Shown here in pieces: positions 1-10,987 of a DNA stretch of 64,000 nucleotides; positions within the stretch are counted from its first letter, which is position 1, and every line of letters begins with the position of its first letter. The DNA is from Selaginella moellendorffii. Lineage: Eukaryota; Streptophyta; Lycopodiopsida; Selaginellales; Selaginellaceae. The notes below the pieces were generated by a model. The model was not told the origin of the DNA and did not search any database. It saw nothing but the letters and a program-made list of their open reading frames with translations. The stretch covers positions 347,114 to 411,113 of the forward strand of contig NW_003314263.1 in assembly GCF_000143415.4 (NCBI RefSeq). The letters are read 5' to 3'. A program made the position numbers and the translations under genes.

Positions 1-800
1 CAATTCCAACAAATACTATTCTAGATTTTTTAGATGAAATGACATAAAAAATGAGGTTAAAAGTGGACTTACTTTAGAAATGTTAAAAATATTGATGATA
101 ATATTAATGAATGCTTCTAATTAAAATACTGTGAATTGGTGTCAAACAATTTAAATTTAGAATGTAAAGAAAGAAAGAAATCTATGTAATTTACCTTTTA
201 AATATAGTTTTTGACCCTTTTTATCAATGGAAAATTTTTTTAAACATTTTTAGATGAAAATTAGATAAAAGAATTACCTTTTATTTGAAAGTCAAACTCT
301 ATATTTTAAATTTATCCTTTACAAAAGAAGCATCAAGACCTTTTAGTCAATGATATAAAGTAACTTTTAAATAATGGGATTTAAGATGAAACTTTAAAAT
401 AATGTAATAGACAAAATTTTTAATATATTAGTGGTGTTTTTATTTTAGAATTTAAATTTAAATAAAACATTTTAGAGGGTTAAACAATTTAAATTTTAAA
501 GAATAGAAATATAATTAATTTTGCTTAAATGTCTATTTTTTGCTTTAAAGGCAATTTAAATTTATCTTTCAATTCAACCATTTTTACTTTTTCTTTTTTA
601 TAATTGAATGCTTTATAGTTGGATGATTTAAAATTCGAAATATTAGAATTGACTGGTTTGGAATTTAAAAATTTAAATTTAACAAACATACTGGCATGGA
701 AGAAACACTTAAAAATAAATAAAGATCAAGAAATATTATAGAAAAAGGCACTATTGAAGCAATGATATTGATTTATGGTTATTTCATAACATCTTGATTT
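1..800. other. AT-rich intergenic DNA, no gene seen
   Basis: Strongly AT-rich sequence with long A and T runs and no open frame of useful length on either strand. No recognisable repeat family, terminal repeat or RNA gene was seen. It looks like the AT-rich islands at 15.3-15.9 kb, 19.1-19.7 kb and 24.8-26.2 kb. Confidence 0.6.
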
Positions 801-916
801 CTCTCTAGTTCACACTACAAAAACAAAAATTATTTTGAAGTGCTGTAAGAGAGGCATTCCAAAATGTTCCTTCCTCAAAGGCCAAAACAACTTTAATGGA
901 ATATGGGCCTAAGTTT

Positions 917-3900
917 CTAACGCCTTTTGCTACCTTTGCCTTTGGCTCTTCCAACAGAGCCACCTTTGCCTTTGCCTCTATTGTTAGCAAAACCACCTTT
1001 CTTTGTGGACTTGTTCTTGCTCTCTTGCCTTTTCTTTCGCACCTCTTCAACGCCTTTGAGCTCCCTGCGAGCGCCTGCGTTTGGAATTTGCTTCATCCTC
1101 TTGTTCCTTCCGCTGCCATTGTTTCTGTCGAACCCGCCCTTCCTCTTGCGGCCGTCCGTTTTTTCGTCGTCTGCACAGGCACGGATAAAAAGTTTAAGAC
1201 TCGAAACGAGCTGCGATTTTGGACGAACCATCATTCTCGTTTGAAAACTTAGAAACTTTCATGTGGCTTCGCTCTGACCACTTCTTGTAAAGGTTGCGGT
1301 TTCCGGCATTAACCTTGGCACCGCTCTCCGTTTTGATCTGTAAAAATTGTTCCAAGTCAGATAAATTGCGCTTTTAGTAGCCTCCCAAACCTTTCCAGAT
1401 GCAGTTATCTTCTCTCCACGATTGAGCTTGATGTACTTTTTGCTTCGCTGCAGAGCACCGGGAAAAACGTTAAACAAGTCTCAAAAAAGTGAAGCTTACT
1501 TTGTCCCAGTGATAAGTAGCCTTTTGCTTTTGTACTCCGGAGTCGTCTTCAGGAACAAGATCAAGTACTTCGGTGTCCAGTCTGCAGTAAAACATTTATG
1601 TTCCATTAAAAGCCGTATGCAGTCGTGCCATCACCTGTTCTTTCCAAACCCGTCAGAGGCATCAACAGCTAGACCCAATTCCGAGTGCTGTCACAAAACA
1701 AACGAAATTTAACACTTGCAGAAATGTACTGTGAAATAATTCACCGACCCTGTTTGAGGGTATGGAGTTGATGTAGAACTCTTCATCGCGAAAATTGTTG
1801 GAGATAATTTTAAGGCCATCCCCACCTGCAAAATATTAAGCTTGTTAGTTACGTGGTGTATTGGAGCATCCAACAAACCATTTCTACTCTTCTTCTTTGG
1901 TGGCATCGAGCACTCATCGGTCTATAAATTGACGTGTTAAGAACAGATATTTTGAGAGAGTATGCTGACCTCGTTAGTTGATAACTGTTGGACACTTTCC
2001 CGGAGGGAATTTTGCGCATTTTCCCGGGGTTTTACAAATCTGTCGTGCACCTCCCTTTTTCTCTTCATAACGTCCACAGAGTCTGCGAGGGGAGTCTATA
2101 TCAAAAGTAAGTTAGCTAAAGTCATAAGACAATGGAATGACTTTCGCACCTTTCTTTTCTTCGCTTTAGCAGCTTCACCTTCTGCTTCAAGAACCGTTTG
2201 CTTTGGTCTATAAGGTTAATCATGTAAGTAAAAGGAACGAAAAACAAAACAAAAGAAATATATAAACAGCTTACTTGAAGTTTTTGAGACGTTCTGCGAA
2301 CGCTGCGGCTGCATCAGCCGTGCCGGCTTTCTTCCTGAAGAGCGGATGAAGGCCTTCTTTGGCTAGAGTTTTCACTCTCTTACAGGATTCAGGAGACGGT
2401 GTAGGCCTGGTTTTGGAATAGAGCCTGTAAGCGTTGCTGCATGCTTTCTGCAATGCCAAGATATCTGTGCTTTGGTCAATGCTTTCTCGTACTCTCTCCA
2501 TAGTGGTATCTAAAACCAACTGTGGAAATCGCCCATAGACAGTGTCACCTCTGGATACTGCCTCTTCAGTTTCTGATAACAGACCCGGAGATGAGACGAT
2601 ATCTTCCTCTGTTGGCGCTGGACGCACCGGCTTGGAAAGAAAGAGGTGGAGGTCGAGTAGATAAGGAAGTTCGTCCGATGTGAGAAACGAATAAGCTGTG
2701 CCTGTTCTTCCCGCTCGAGCAGCACGGCCAACCCGATGAACAAAAAGCTTGGGCTTTGCAGGAAAGTCGAAGTTCACCACGTTGTCCAAGAGGGGGATAT
2801 CGATTCCTCTAGCCGCAACGTCTGTCACGAGGAGTATCATAGTCTTCCGAGCTCTAAACTTCGCAACATTGATCTTCCGAGCCGTCTGATCCATTGCCCC
2901 GTATACGACTGCCAGATCGATGCCTTCACTCTTCAAAACCTCGAACAAAAACTCGACGTGATGTTTCGTCGAGACGAAAACCACGGTCTGCTGTTCCGCA
3001 GAAACCACCTCCCTCAAAAGATGGACGAGGCACGCGAGCTTTTCTTCCTTCCTCATGGTGAAAAACGCCAGTTTTAAGTCGGGGCTGATCTTCGTCTCGG
3101 TGTCCAAACGCACCGTCAATGGATCCTTGAGCCCGGCCTTGGCGAAATCCGCAAGTAGCCTTGGCAACGTAGCGCTGAAAAGTAAAGTTTGTCGGAGCTC
3201 GTGAAGCTGGGTTAGAATCTGCCTGAGCTGCTCCGCGAATCCCATCTCAAACAGTCGATCGGCCTCGTCAAAAACCACGTACTCGACGCTTTTGAGTGAC
3301 ATACCCTCCACTTCCGAGAGATGGTGCATGAGTCGACCAGGAGTAGCGATCAAGATATCCGGATTCTTGCTAAGTTGCTCGAATTGCGTCTCCATGCTAT
3401 CACCACCGACGAGGACAGTGATCCTCAAATCTAGGCACACAGAAAAAGCGATAAGAAAAAAATCGAGGACGGAGGAGAGTGAAAAGCACCACGTACCAGT
3501 GTTTCGCCCAAGTTCCTTGCAAAACTTAAATGTTTGCAAGGCCAATTCTCTCGTGGGAGAGAGAATGAGCGCTCGAGCTCCAGGCTTGGGACTGTGAGCT
3601 CTAAGCTTCTCCAGCATTGGAATGAGAAATGCGGCAGTCTTACCCGACCCTGTCCGAGCCATGGCCACCACATCGTTCCCGGCCAGGATCAGCGGCAGCG
3701 TCTTCCTCTGGATCGGCGTCGGCACGGAGTAGCCTTTCTTCCGGATTGCCTGATAGATGGGGGGGCTGAGGCCGAGACTCTCGAAACCCCCGGACTTGGC
3801 CTTCTTCTTGAGCTTCTTGTCGTGCTTGATCCGGGAAGCCGATCTGGTGTCGACATTCATGAAATCTGCCACACCTGCCATCGGGAAGCCGCCATCGCCG

Positions 3901-3947
3901 CCATCGTCCTCCGCCTCGGATGCGCTGTGGTGTTCTTCCTCCTCCAT
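917..3947 (-). CDS. RH29: DEAD-box ATP-dependent RNA helicase, DBP10/DDX54 type (plant RH29)
   Basis: Nucleolar RNA helicase expected to act in 60S ribosomal subunit assembly. Exon 1 (3497-3947) and exon 2 (2275-3430) carry the helicase core: Q-motif region, motif [22 protein letters not shown] and [10 protein letters not shown]. Smaller exons follow at 2150-2207, 1970-2095 and about 1921, then exons with [30 protein letters not shown] and a basic tail ([20 protein letters not shown], then Gly/Lys/Arg-rich) ending at the stop at 917. That order, including the DBP10 C-terminal domain, is typical of plant RH29. The 66-base intron at 3431-3496 is a multiple of three and stays open, so a retained-intron form would carry 22 extra residues. 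The ATG at 3947 lies 52 bases from the divergent PPR start. Identity is firm; the small 3' exon edges are approximate. Confidence 0.93.
3431..3496 (-). other. In-frame 66-base intron inside the helicase core
   Basis: A GT-AG intron (donor gtacgt, acceptor cctag on the minus strand) splits an Asp codon between RNT and [10 protein letters not shown]. Its length is divisible by three and it has no stop. Removing it restores the usual helicase spacing, so the spliced form is taken as correct. Confidence 0.8.
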
Positions 3948-3956
3948 CGCTTACCT

Positions 3957-3970
3957 TAAACCCTAAACCT
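3957..3970. promoter_or_regulatory. Telo-box motif in a 51-base divergent promoter
   Basis: The string aaaccctaaacct lies between the helicase ATG (3947, minus) and the PPR ATG (3999, plus). AAACCCTA telo-boxes are a known cis-element of plant ribosome-biogenesis and translation genes, which fits the helicase. The motif is short and common in plant leaders, so function is inferred. Confidence 0.5.
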
Positions 3971-3998
3971 AGAATCAAATATTTCGCATGGAGCTCGA

Positions 3999-5615
3999 AT
4001 GGGAGCTTGGCGATCGCGGGGCTGCTCCTTCCAGCGTTTCTGGCATCGATCAGCGCACACGGAGGTAAGCAGCGTCTCGGCATTTCGTCGAGAACAGGAG
4101 GATGGAGTTCAGATTCCAGCGCTCCTCGCGGCGCTCAGGCAATGCGGTTGCTCCAGGGACCTCGGCGCTGCTAGAAAGATCCACGCATTGGCGGCCGAGA
4201 GCAAGAATCTCTCCAACGCCTTCCTCGCCAACAATCTGGCGAGCGTGTTCTTGAAATGCGGGAGCTTGGCCGATGCGAGGCTGGTGTTCGATGCGATGGA
4301 GTACCGCAATGTGGTGTCCTGGAACACTCTGATACTCGGCTACGCCACAAACAGGGAGGCCGAGAGAGCTTGGGAGCTCTTCGAAAGAATGGGATCGCAG
4401 GGATTTTCTCCGACTTCCAGGACTTACGTCGCAGTGCTTCTAGCCATCTCCGGCCTGGCAGAAGGATCGAGTGGCACTCTCGTCGATGAGAAGCTCGTCA
4501 AGCTGGGACTTCTGGAGAGAGTGCTGGTTCTACACTCCCAGGCTTGGAAGAAGAAGGATCTCTTCAATGGTTTTCTCGCCAACAGGTTGATCGATACGTA
4601 TGCCAAGTGTGGGAGCTTGCTCGACGCTCGGATGGTTTTCGACAGGATGGCCAGTCACGACGTGGTTTCATGGACTTCGATCATAGTGGCTTACGTAGAA
4701 AACGGGGAGGCAAAGTCTGGATTGGAGCTCTTTGAGAGCCTGAACATCGACCCGGATGCTCGAGTTTTTGCCGCTGCTCTCAAGGCCTGTAGCGTCCTCT
4801 CGGCTCTACAAAGTGGGAGGAAGATTCACGACGAGATTTCCAAGCGCGGCCTGTCGAGAGATGGATTTCTCTGCAACTCGCTGCTGGATTTCTACGGCAA
4901 GTGTGGGAGCATGGCTGCTGCTCTACAAGTTTTCGAGTCGATGAGCAGCGGCATGAGGAATCTAGTGACTTGGAGCACTCTGATAGCCGGGTATGGCCGC
5001 ATAGGAGACGCCGAGCGAGTAGTCCAGCTCTTCCAGAGAATGCGAGAAGAAGGGGTTCGTCCGGATGGGATCACTTTCCTGTCGCTCCTCCGAGCTTGCG
5101 GTCATGGGGGCTTCGTCGAGAAGGCCAAGGAGTTTTTCGCAGCTATGGTGTCGCAGTATGGAATTCGTGCCAGCCTTGAGCACTACCACTGCATGGTGGA
5201 TATCCTCGGCCAGGCAAACTTACTCGACGAGGCAGTGGCGATGGCCGAGAGCATGCCGTTCGAAGCAAGCCCAGTGACTTGGAACACCATTCTAGGAGCT
5301 TGCTGGAAGTGGAGAAACGTGGAAGTGGCCAAGGTGGCGTTTGAGGCGTCGTTGCGACTGGACGCTACACAGGGACTGGCTTACGTTCTGATGGCGAACG
5401 TTTACAGGAGCGTTGGAATGTGGGAAGAACACTCACAGATAATCGGCAGGAGAAACACAAGCAAACCAGGTTCTTCGTCGTCCTCTTTTTATTGTTCTTC
5501 ATTCTTAGATCTTGCTGGAGCTGACGAGAATTTTGTATCACGAAGCTGCGGTCATGACATAGAACACAAGCAAACCAGGTTCTTCGTAGTCCTCAGTTTT
5601 CTCCTTGTTTTCTAA
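3999..5615 (+). CDS. Pentatricopeptide repeat protein, PLS class with E-like tail
   Basis: Predicted organellar RNA-binding protein for editing, processing or translation of plastid or mitochondrial transcripts. Tandem repeats of about 31 to 36 residues run from about residue 40, with signatures such as NVVSWNTLILGYATN, DVVSWTSIIVAYVENGE and LVTWSTLIAGYGRIGDAER. An E-type region follows (EHYHCMVDILGQANLLDEA, SPVTWNTILGACWKWRNVE, then YVLMANVYRSVGMWEEH). No DYW motif is present. The last 70 or so residues, after the E region, are Ser-rich and come from a tandemly repeated DNA unit (5456-5800), so the native C-terminus has probably been replaced or is spliced differently. Intronless, as is usual for the family. 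The ATG at 3999 is the first in frame. Confidence 0.88.
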   Translation: MGAWRSRGCSFQRFWHRSAHTEVSSVSAFRREQEDGVQIPALLAALRQCGCSRDLGAARKIHALAAESKNLSNAFLANNLASVFLKCGSLADARLVFDAMEYRNVVSWNTLILGYATNREAERAWELFERMGSQGFSPTSRTYVAVLLAISGLAEGSSGTLVDEKLVKLGLLERVLVLHSQAWKKKDLFNGFLANRLIDTYAKCGSLLDARMVFDRMASHDVVSWTSIIVAYVENGEAKSGLELFESLNIDPDARVFAAALKACSVLSALQSGRKIHDEISKRGLSRDGFLCNSLLDFYGKCGSMAAALQVFESMSSGMRNLVTWSTLIAGYGRIGDAERVVQLFQRMREEGVRPDGITFLSLLRACGHGGFVEKAKEFFAAMVSQYGIRASLEHYHCMVDILGQANLLDEAVAMAESMPFEASPVTWNTILGACWKWRNVEVAKVAFEASLRLDATQGLAYVLMANVYRSVGMWEEHSQIIGRRNTSKPGSSSSSFYCSSFLDLAGADENFVSRSCGHDIEHKQTRFFVVLSFLLVF

Positions 5616-5800
5616 TGGTTTTCTCTCGCTGTTCATTCATAGATCTTGCTGGAGTCGTGGAAATTGACGAGAGTTGTGGATCACGAAGCTGCGGTCACTA
5701 AATAGAGCACACGCGAACCAGGTTCTTCGTCGTCCTCTTTTTTTTCCCTTGTGTTCTAATAGATCTTGCTAAACTCGTGGAAACTGACGAGAATTTTGCT
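5456..5800 (+). repeat. Threefold imperfect tandem repeat at the 3' end of the PPR gene
   Basis: Three units each contain caaaccaggttcttcgt (near 5462, 5571 and 5714), then a pyrimidine stretch ending in AG, then agatcttgctgg or a close variant (5507, 5641, 5761). Spacing is about 110 to 145 bases. Each unit has a splice-acceptor-like stretch before the agatcttgct element. The first copy is inside the open frame and the other two lie at or beyond the stop. Confidence 0.8.
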
Positions 5801-5951
5801 GGGTACCAAGTTTGTGAGTTTTTCTCCAGGATCTTACCTCATTGTCTCTAGATTTGAGAAGAAACTTCCAAAGTTTGTAAGAGATTTTTTTCTTTTTTAG
5901 AACTGATTGGTATGCTATTTTGTCATAGGTTTTTAGGGCTAACGGAGAGCA

Positions 5952-6856
5952 ATGGTGGGAGCTAACATCAAGGCGGAGACGATGGCGCTAATGGAGCAGC
6001 GTACCGCCATGGAGGAGGAGATGGACGGCATCATCCAACGCTTGTGTCGCCCCGGCGGGCCTGGATTATCTGGGAATCTCGTCGATAACGAGGTAAATCG
6101 TTGAGCTAGATCGGCGAGGAGCTCATCAAGTCGTGTAACAGGGATTTCCAAGAGCGGACATTGACGTAGCTGCCGTTAGAAGCGATCGACAAAAGCTGGC
6201 TGGTTAGATTTCCTCGATCAAAGTTGCTTTTTTTTCTCACGGAGTGAAAATGCAGTGCTAAAGAACGATCGTAAGGAAATCACTGATAGGATAGAGAAGA
6301 ACATCCATATTCTTCACTCTGGCAGCAAGGATTTGGATTTTTCTCTCCCGCAGAAGAGAACAGGTATCGTCCAGGATGCAAAACGTTGTTTTTCTCATTT
6401 CTTCGTTTTTTTTCTCTCGTTTAGCTGAAGGCGAGCAAGTTCCACAGAGATTTTTCCAGTCCGGCAGTGGAGGAGCTTCGTCGATCGAAAACGCTGCGGT
6501 AGCTATGGATGAGGATAATCCCGGACGCTTGCCTTTCGCAGTGTTTGACGAAGTAGCCGAGGGGTCACCCGCAGCAAGAGATGGAATCGTCGTTGGAGAT
6601 CAGCTGGTCAAGTTTGGGAGCGTCGAGGGTGGCGGAGACGATTGCTTGCGAAGGCTTGCGCTCGAAGGCCAGAGTCACGAGAACCGTGCCATCGCAGTCA
6701 TCGTCCTGAGGCGAGGTGTTGAAGAACATCTCTACGTTACTCCTCGGAGGTGGGGAGGAAGTGGTCTTCTCGGGTAAGTTTGTTCTCTCGTATTGTTTTC
6801 CTCGGTCTTGAGGAGTTTCTTTCGTTCTCAGGTGTCATATCCAGCCTCTCAGATAG
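5952..6856 (+). CDS. PSMD9: 26S proteasome assembly chaperone PSMD9 / Nas2 (p27)
   Basis: Cytosolic and nuclear chaperone for assembly of the proteasome 19S base. Five exons join cleanly: 5952-6092, 6142-6202, 6256-6363, 6425-6773 and 6832-6856. The product starts MVGANIKAETMALMEQRTAM, has an N-terminal helical coiled coil (FPRADIDVAAVRSDRQKL, then LKNDRKEITDRIEKNIH), and ends in a PDZ domain (FDEVAEGSPAARDGIVVGDQ, then LVKFGSV). The tail TPRRWGGSGLLGCHIQPLR is close to the PSMD9 C-terminal signature. The last exon codes only a few residues before TAG. Total length is about 195 residues, usual for the family. It is head-to-tail after the PPR gene and converges with CURT1. Confidence 0.93.
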
Positions 6857-6971
6857 TCGTGTTTGCGATTGCAACTGTTGTGATCATCTAGCTCGGAAAA
6901 TCATCAAGGTTTTTATTGTTGTAGAAGTTACAGGCTTCTCGCTGCAAAAGTTGAACCGAAGGAGAAAAAAC

Positions 6972-7916
6972 TCAGTCGGAGCCGGTAATCTTTCCTTTTG
7001 TTTCGTCGATCTTCTTGAGCAGCTCTTCTCTGCATGATCACCACGGTCTTGCGTTAGTTTTGGAATCTAGGAACGTAGAACGTAACTTACCTGTCAGGCT
7101 TGAAGAGCAAATATCGGTAGACGAACCACTGGACAACGAAATCAAAGTGTCACAGATCGAAGTGCAAAAAATTTGAGATAAGTTTTCAACTTACTGAGGA
7201 GAACAAGAGGCCAACGAGCTCGAAGAACGTAGGCAGGATTGGAAGCTTATCAATCGCCTGTGTAAGAAAGAGGCATCTAAAGTTTAAGACGCTTGAAGTT
7301 TGAAGCTCACCGCGATAAGTCCAGTCGAAGCCCACAAAACTAGCAACGCAGCAAAGCCCAGGCCGCCAACTGCGAGCTTGTCATCAGTTTTCTCCCACTG
7401 GAAGAAGGCAAAGAAAATAAGAGATAAAAAGTATACTATAGAATGCATTCACTAGGCTAGCGTACTTACAGTGTCTTGGATCTTCTTCAAAAAATCGTTA
7501 GCGGCTGCTTCAGTGGAGGATGTCTCCGTCGCAAACGCGACCATCCGAGAGGGCGTTCTTAGCTCTGACACACAAGAAATCAATAAAAAAGCATGGGAAG
7601 TGCGAATTTGTCAATGCTGATGGAAGCACACGATCGAAATCGTCAATGCTGATGGAATCTCTGTGACAAATGCGCTCTACAATGCCAGATCGGGGCGGCA
7701 AAAACCGCAAGAACAAGAAAATCTACCGCGTAATCGCCAAAATCCATCCATACCTAGTGTCCTGGACGAGATTTTGCCCGAGGAAAGCGATGGAAGCGAT
7801 GAAGATCCTAGACCCGGCCGCAATGCCGCGGGGACGCAATGTGAATTCCTGAAACCCTCGCCCGGAGCTGCCCTAGCGGAATTGATCACGCATGTTGCCG
7901 ACGACGAGCACGCCAT
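6972..7916 (-). CDS. CURT1: CURVATURE THYLAKOID 1 (CURT1) family protein
   Basis: Plastid protein that bends thylakoid membranes at grana margins. Exon 1 (7754-7916, ATG at 7916) codes a Ser/Ala/Arg-rich chloroplast transit peptide starting MACSSSATCVINSARAAPG. Later exons give LRTPSRMVAFATETSSTEAA with NDFLKKIQDT, the helix LAVGGLGFAALLVLWASTGL, then IDKLPILPTFFELVGLLFSS, WFVYRYLLFKPDR and the end EELLKKIDETKGKITGSD. The two hydrophobic helices, the IDKLP linker, the FKPDR motif and the amphipathic ends are the family pattern. The final stop is at 6972-6974. No single open frame shows the whole gene, because six short exons are involved. The phases agree at each joint I checked. Confidence 0.9.
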
Positions 7917-8197
7917 AGCTATACCTCTTCCTCCAAAGCACAGTGAAAATGCAACCTAGCTCTCATGAGCTCTTACAGGATCTAGACACGTGGCAGTACC
8001 AACGGCTGCGATGGGCCGAGCATCTTAGAACCACAGTGGCTCGAAGAGAACGCTTGGCGCGATAAGGTGTTTGAGGATAAGGTGGTGGCATGTGGCGCTA
8101 GTCGTGGTGAAAAATTTCAAGTGGAGAATATCCAGTGCCCATTTGGCGCCAGTTAAATTCAAAGTAGATTTAAATTACACGCTTAGCGCGCTTTTTT

Positions 8198-8677
8198 TTA
8201 ACCATAGCATTGCTCGTTTGGGAGAGGCCCTGGGATGTAGCCGTGATCGATGAATTGCAAGCCAAAGACCACTAGAGCCCCGAGAAGGACCAGATAGGAC
8301 GCGCCCTCCACCGCCCCAAGCAGTCCATAGGGACCGGATGGGAGGCCAGACCCGGTTTTGGCTTTGGTGTAAATGGACCAAGCGATGAGAGCTCCAATGG
8401 CGAGGTAGCTCACCCCTTCTAGCGCCCCAAGTGATCCCCCGGGACCGGGTGGCAAGCCACAACCGGTGGTCTTGAGCGTGAAGAGGGACCAAGCCACTAC
8501 TGGGATTGCCACGGAGGTACCAGCTATGGCGGCTATCTCCCCAGTTGAGGATGAAGAGAGGGATTTCTCAGCCCTTGGAGAGGCAAAGTGGAGCGCCCGG
8601 CTGGGAAATTTGGCCAAGTGGGGATTTTGCGGCGCGATGGAGCCCCGGTGGATGAAGGATGATTTCCCGGCAAACAT
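8198..8677 (-). CDS. Conserved small plastid-targeted membrane protein, function unknown
   Basis: Single-exon product of about 159 residues from the ATG at 8677 (MFAGKSSFIHRGSIAPQNPH). The N-terminus is rich in Ser, Arg and Ala, as in chloroplast transit peptides. The rest has three hydrophobic helices around two internal repeats, TTGCGLPPGPGGSLGALEGV and KTGSGLPSGPYGLLGAVEGA, each followed by a membrane segment. It ends YIPGPLPNEQCYG. I recall this Gly-Leu-Pro layout from unnamed conserved proteins of plants, but I cannot attach a function. An upstream in-frame GTG at 8692 is not a credible start. Confidence 0.75.
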   Translation of the reverse strand: MFAGKSSFIHRGSIAPQNPHLAKFPSRALHFASPRAEKSLSSSSTGEIAAIAGTSVAIPVVAWSLFTLKTTGCGLPPGPGGSLGALEGVSYLAIGALIAWSIYTKAKTGSGLPSGPYGLLGAVEGASYLVLLGALVVFGLQFIDHGYIPGPLPNEQCYG

Positions 8678-9470
8678 TGTAGCTATGGCCACAGCTACAA
8701 AACAATGGAAGCTCCAAGATTTTGGTGCCTCTAGAATATTCGTGGAACTTATAATGGTGTGGGATGTGACATTCCAGAGGAATCATATCGTATCGAAAGG
8801 GCGTTTAGTCAACGCACATCGTCTCTTCAAAGACCTAACACTGTGGGAGTGGAGACGATTTTCTTCGCGTCGGAAAAAATAAAAGGCCTTTTGTATGATA
8901 TGCTTGTCTGCACCGTACGCGTACGTAAACGCGCTAGCCAATGGAGCCCTAATTCCGGTCACAAACGGTACGAGGAGCCCTAAGAGCGGCGCCGGCCGAC
9001 GCCAGCCGTCGGATGGCGCATCGTGCGGCTGGGGGCCGTCCGTACGGACAGCACTTGTTAACGGCAGCCAGAAGCCCTAAAATTGTCGTGGTGGGCGCTG
9101 GGCCGTCAGATGCTCGATCCGACGGCTCTAACCGTTCTACCAGTTCTTGTATTTATACCGTGCTGCTTTCACAGAATGTGATGCTCTGTGTGGTTTCTCC
9201 CCTTTTTTCACTGCTCTTAGGTGGAGCGATGGCGCTAGCGGCGATGGCGCCTAGGGTTTGGCGTGCCTGAGCTTGGAGGAGGACGGCGGTAGCGCCGCCG
9301 GCGGCACGCGTCGAGGTTCGTTTGTCTGCCCTGATTTCGTGGCGGGGGAGGAGGAGGAGGAGGAACAAGCACAGGAGGAGGAGCAAGGGAAGCTAGGCGC
9401 TGCACGATTCTTTTCCGGCGCTGCCTTTTTGCCGGCAGCGCTCGAAATTTCGGGAGGGATTGATCGTTCG
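8678..9470 (+). promoter_or_regulatory. Pumilio upstream region and leader with gccgtcgga-type motifs
   Basis: No gene is seen. The stretch holds agccgtcggatgg (about 9007), tgggccgtcagatgctcgatccgacggc (about 9100-9125, with a TGGGCC site-II-like element) and a GC-rich leader of short upstream ATGs. Related ccgacgg/ccgtcgg motifs recur upstream of other genes here. Confidence 0.4.
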
Positions 9471-10954
9471 ATGGCTACTGAGAGCCCGGTGAGACTGATG
9501 CCAGGAGGAAGCTTGAGTAATGGCATTCGCACCTCCGGGGCCCCGGCTCCGTCACTCGACTCAGAGCTCTCCATGCTGCTCAAGGAGCGATCGCGCTACG
9601 AGAGCATGGTGAATGGCGACGTTCTCATGCACAGGAGTGAGAGTGCTCCGCCGAGTGTGGAGGGGTCCTTGGCGGCGGTCAGTGGGTTACTGGATCCGAG
9701 CAGCTTTGGCCCCGGAAGGATTTCCAAGGGACTGGCCGAGAGGGAAGAAAGCTACGAGAGCGAGGAGCAATTGCGCTCGGATCCTGCCTACCTTGCGTAC
9801 TACAACTCGCACATAAACTTGAATCCCAGGCTGCCACCACCGATTATCTCGTGGGACAACTTGAGGCTGGCTCAGCGCCTCGCCGGTGGAAACAAAGATA
9901 GCAACTGGAAGCTGAGATCTTTCGACGACAACAATAGCAGGTCCTTGTTCGCGTCGCAGCCAATAATGCCCGAGGACTCGTTGGAACATGTTGAGGACGA
10001 CCCAGAGCAGCACAAGGCAGCGCTAGAGGGAGCTTTGGGCCATGGGTTTGGAGCCCATGGCAGAAGCTTAGTCGATCTCATTCAGGTAAGTGTGTTTGTT
10101 GAGTTTCCTGTTTTCAAATTTTTATCGGTGGACTTTTTTGGCAGCAAGATTTTCCTCGAACACCATCACCTGTGTACAGTTACAACCACGATGGCAAAGA
10201 GGATAGCTCGTCCAACATGTCCAACGTAGAGATGCAACTAATGCATTTGCAGGAGATGTCGCACTTGGATTCCTCTCAAGTGGTTCCAGAGTCAAGTGGC
10301 CGTCATAGTCCGTTTCCCCCGAAACGTAGCCCGTCTGCTGAGCCGACCGTCTCCGGGGACCAACTAGGAAGTATAGGCATGGGGAACGCTGTAAAAAGAT
10401 CCGGAAGCTCGAACGCGATCGACCTTGGCGCAGCACTTCAAGGCTTGAGCATGCAAGAGTCAACTAATTTCGACACTGTACAGCAGCAGCAGTCCCAGCG
10501 TGACAAGGGAGGAGACCAACACAGTCAAATGCGATATCGCCAGCAGCAGCATCAGCATCAGCGACGCTCTCAGCGTGCACCTGTACAGCAGCCTTCGTCA
10601 CAAACGTACACGGAATTTCTCGAGGATCAGATGCAGCAGTTTGGCCTTTCCAACGAGGCCGGAACGGCGCCGCCTCTTCAGCCTGGAAGTTCGAACTCCA
10701 ACGCGTTTGCCGCCGCCGCCGCCGCCGCAGCCATGTCGTATATAGCTGCTGGAAATCCTTACTACCAGAACTTGCAGTCCGTCTACGGCCAACAACAGTA
10801 TGGTTTAAGTGGTTATCAGTCGACTCCACTTATGGGAGGCACGTACTCGTCTCCAAACGCTTTGTTCGACAACGCAGCAGCGAGGCTCAGTGCACGGTCG
10901 GCACTGGCAGGTGCCTCTGGTGGCATCGACAGGCAGCAATTGTACAAATATGCT

Positions 10955-10987
<33 letters not shown>

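Noticed and set aside
896-1252. Plus-strand frames opposite the helicase 3' exon
   Set aside because: Shadow of the Gly/Lys/Arg-rich helicase tail on the other strand.
5939-6151. Minus-strand frame opposite PSMD9 exon 1
   Set aside because: The plus strand gives a consistent multi-exon PSMD9 protein.
10464-10829. Minus-strand frames within Pumilio
   Set aside because: Caused by CAG and GCC repeats read in reverse; the plus strand is certain.
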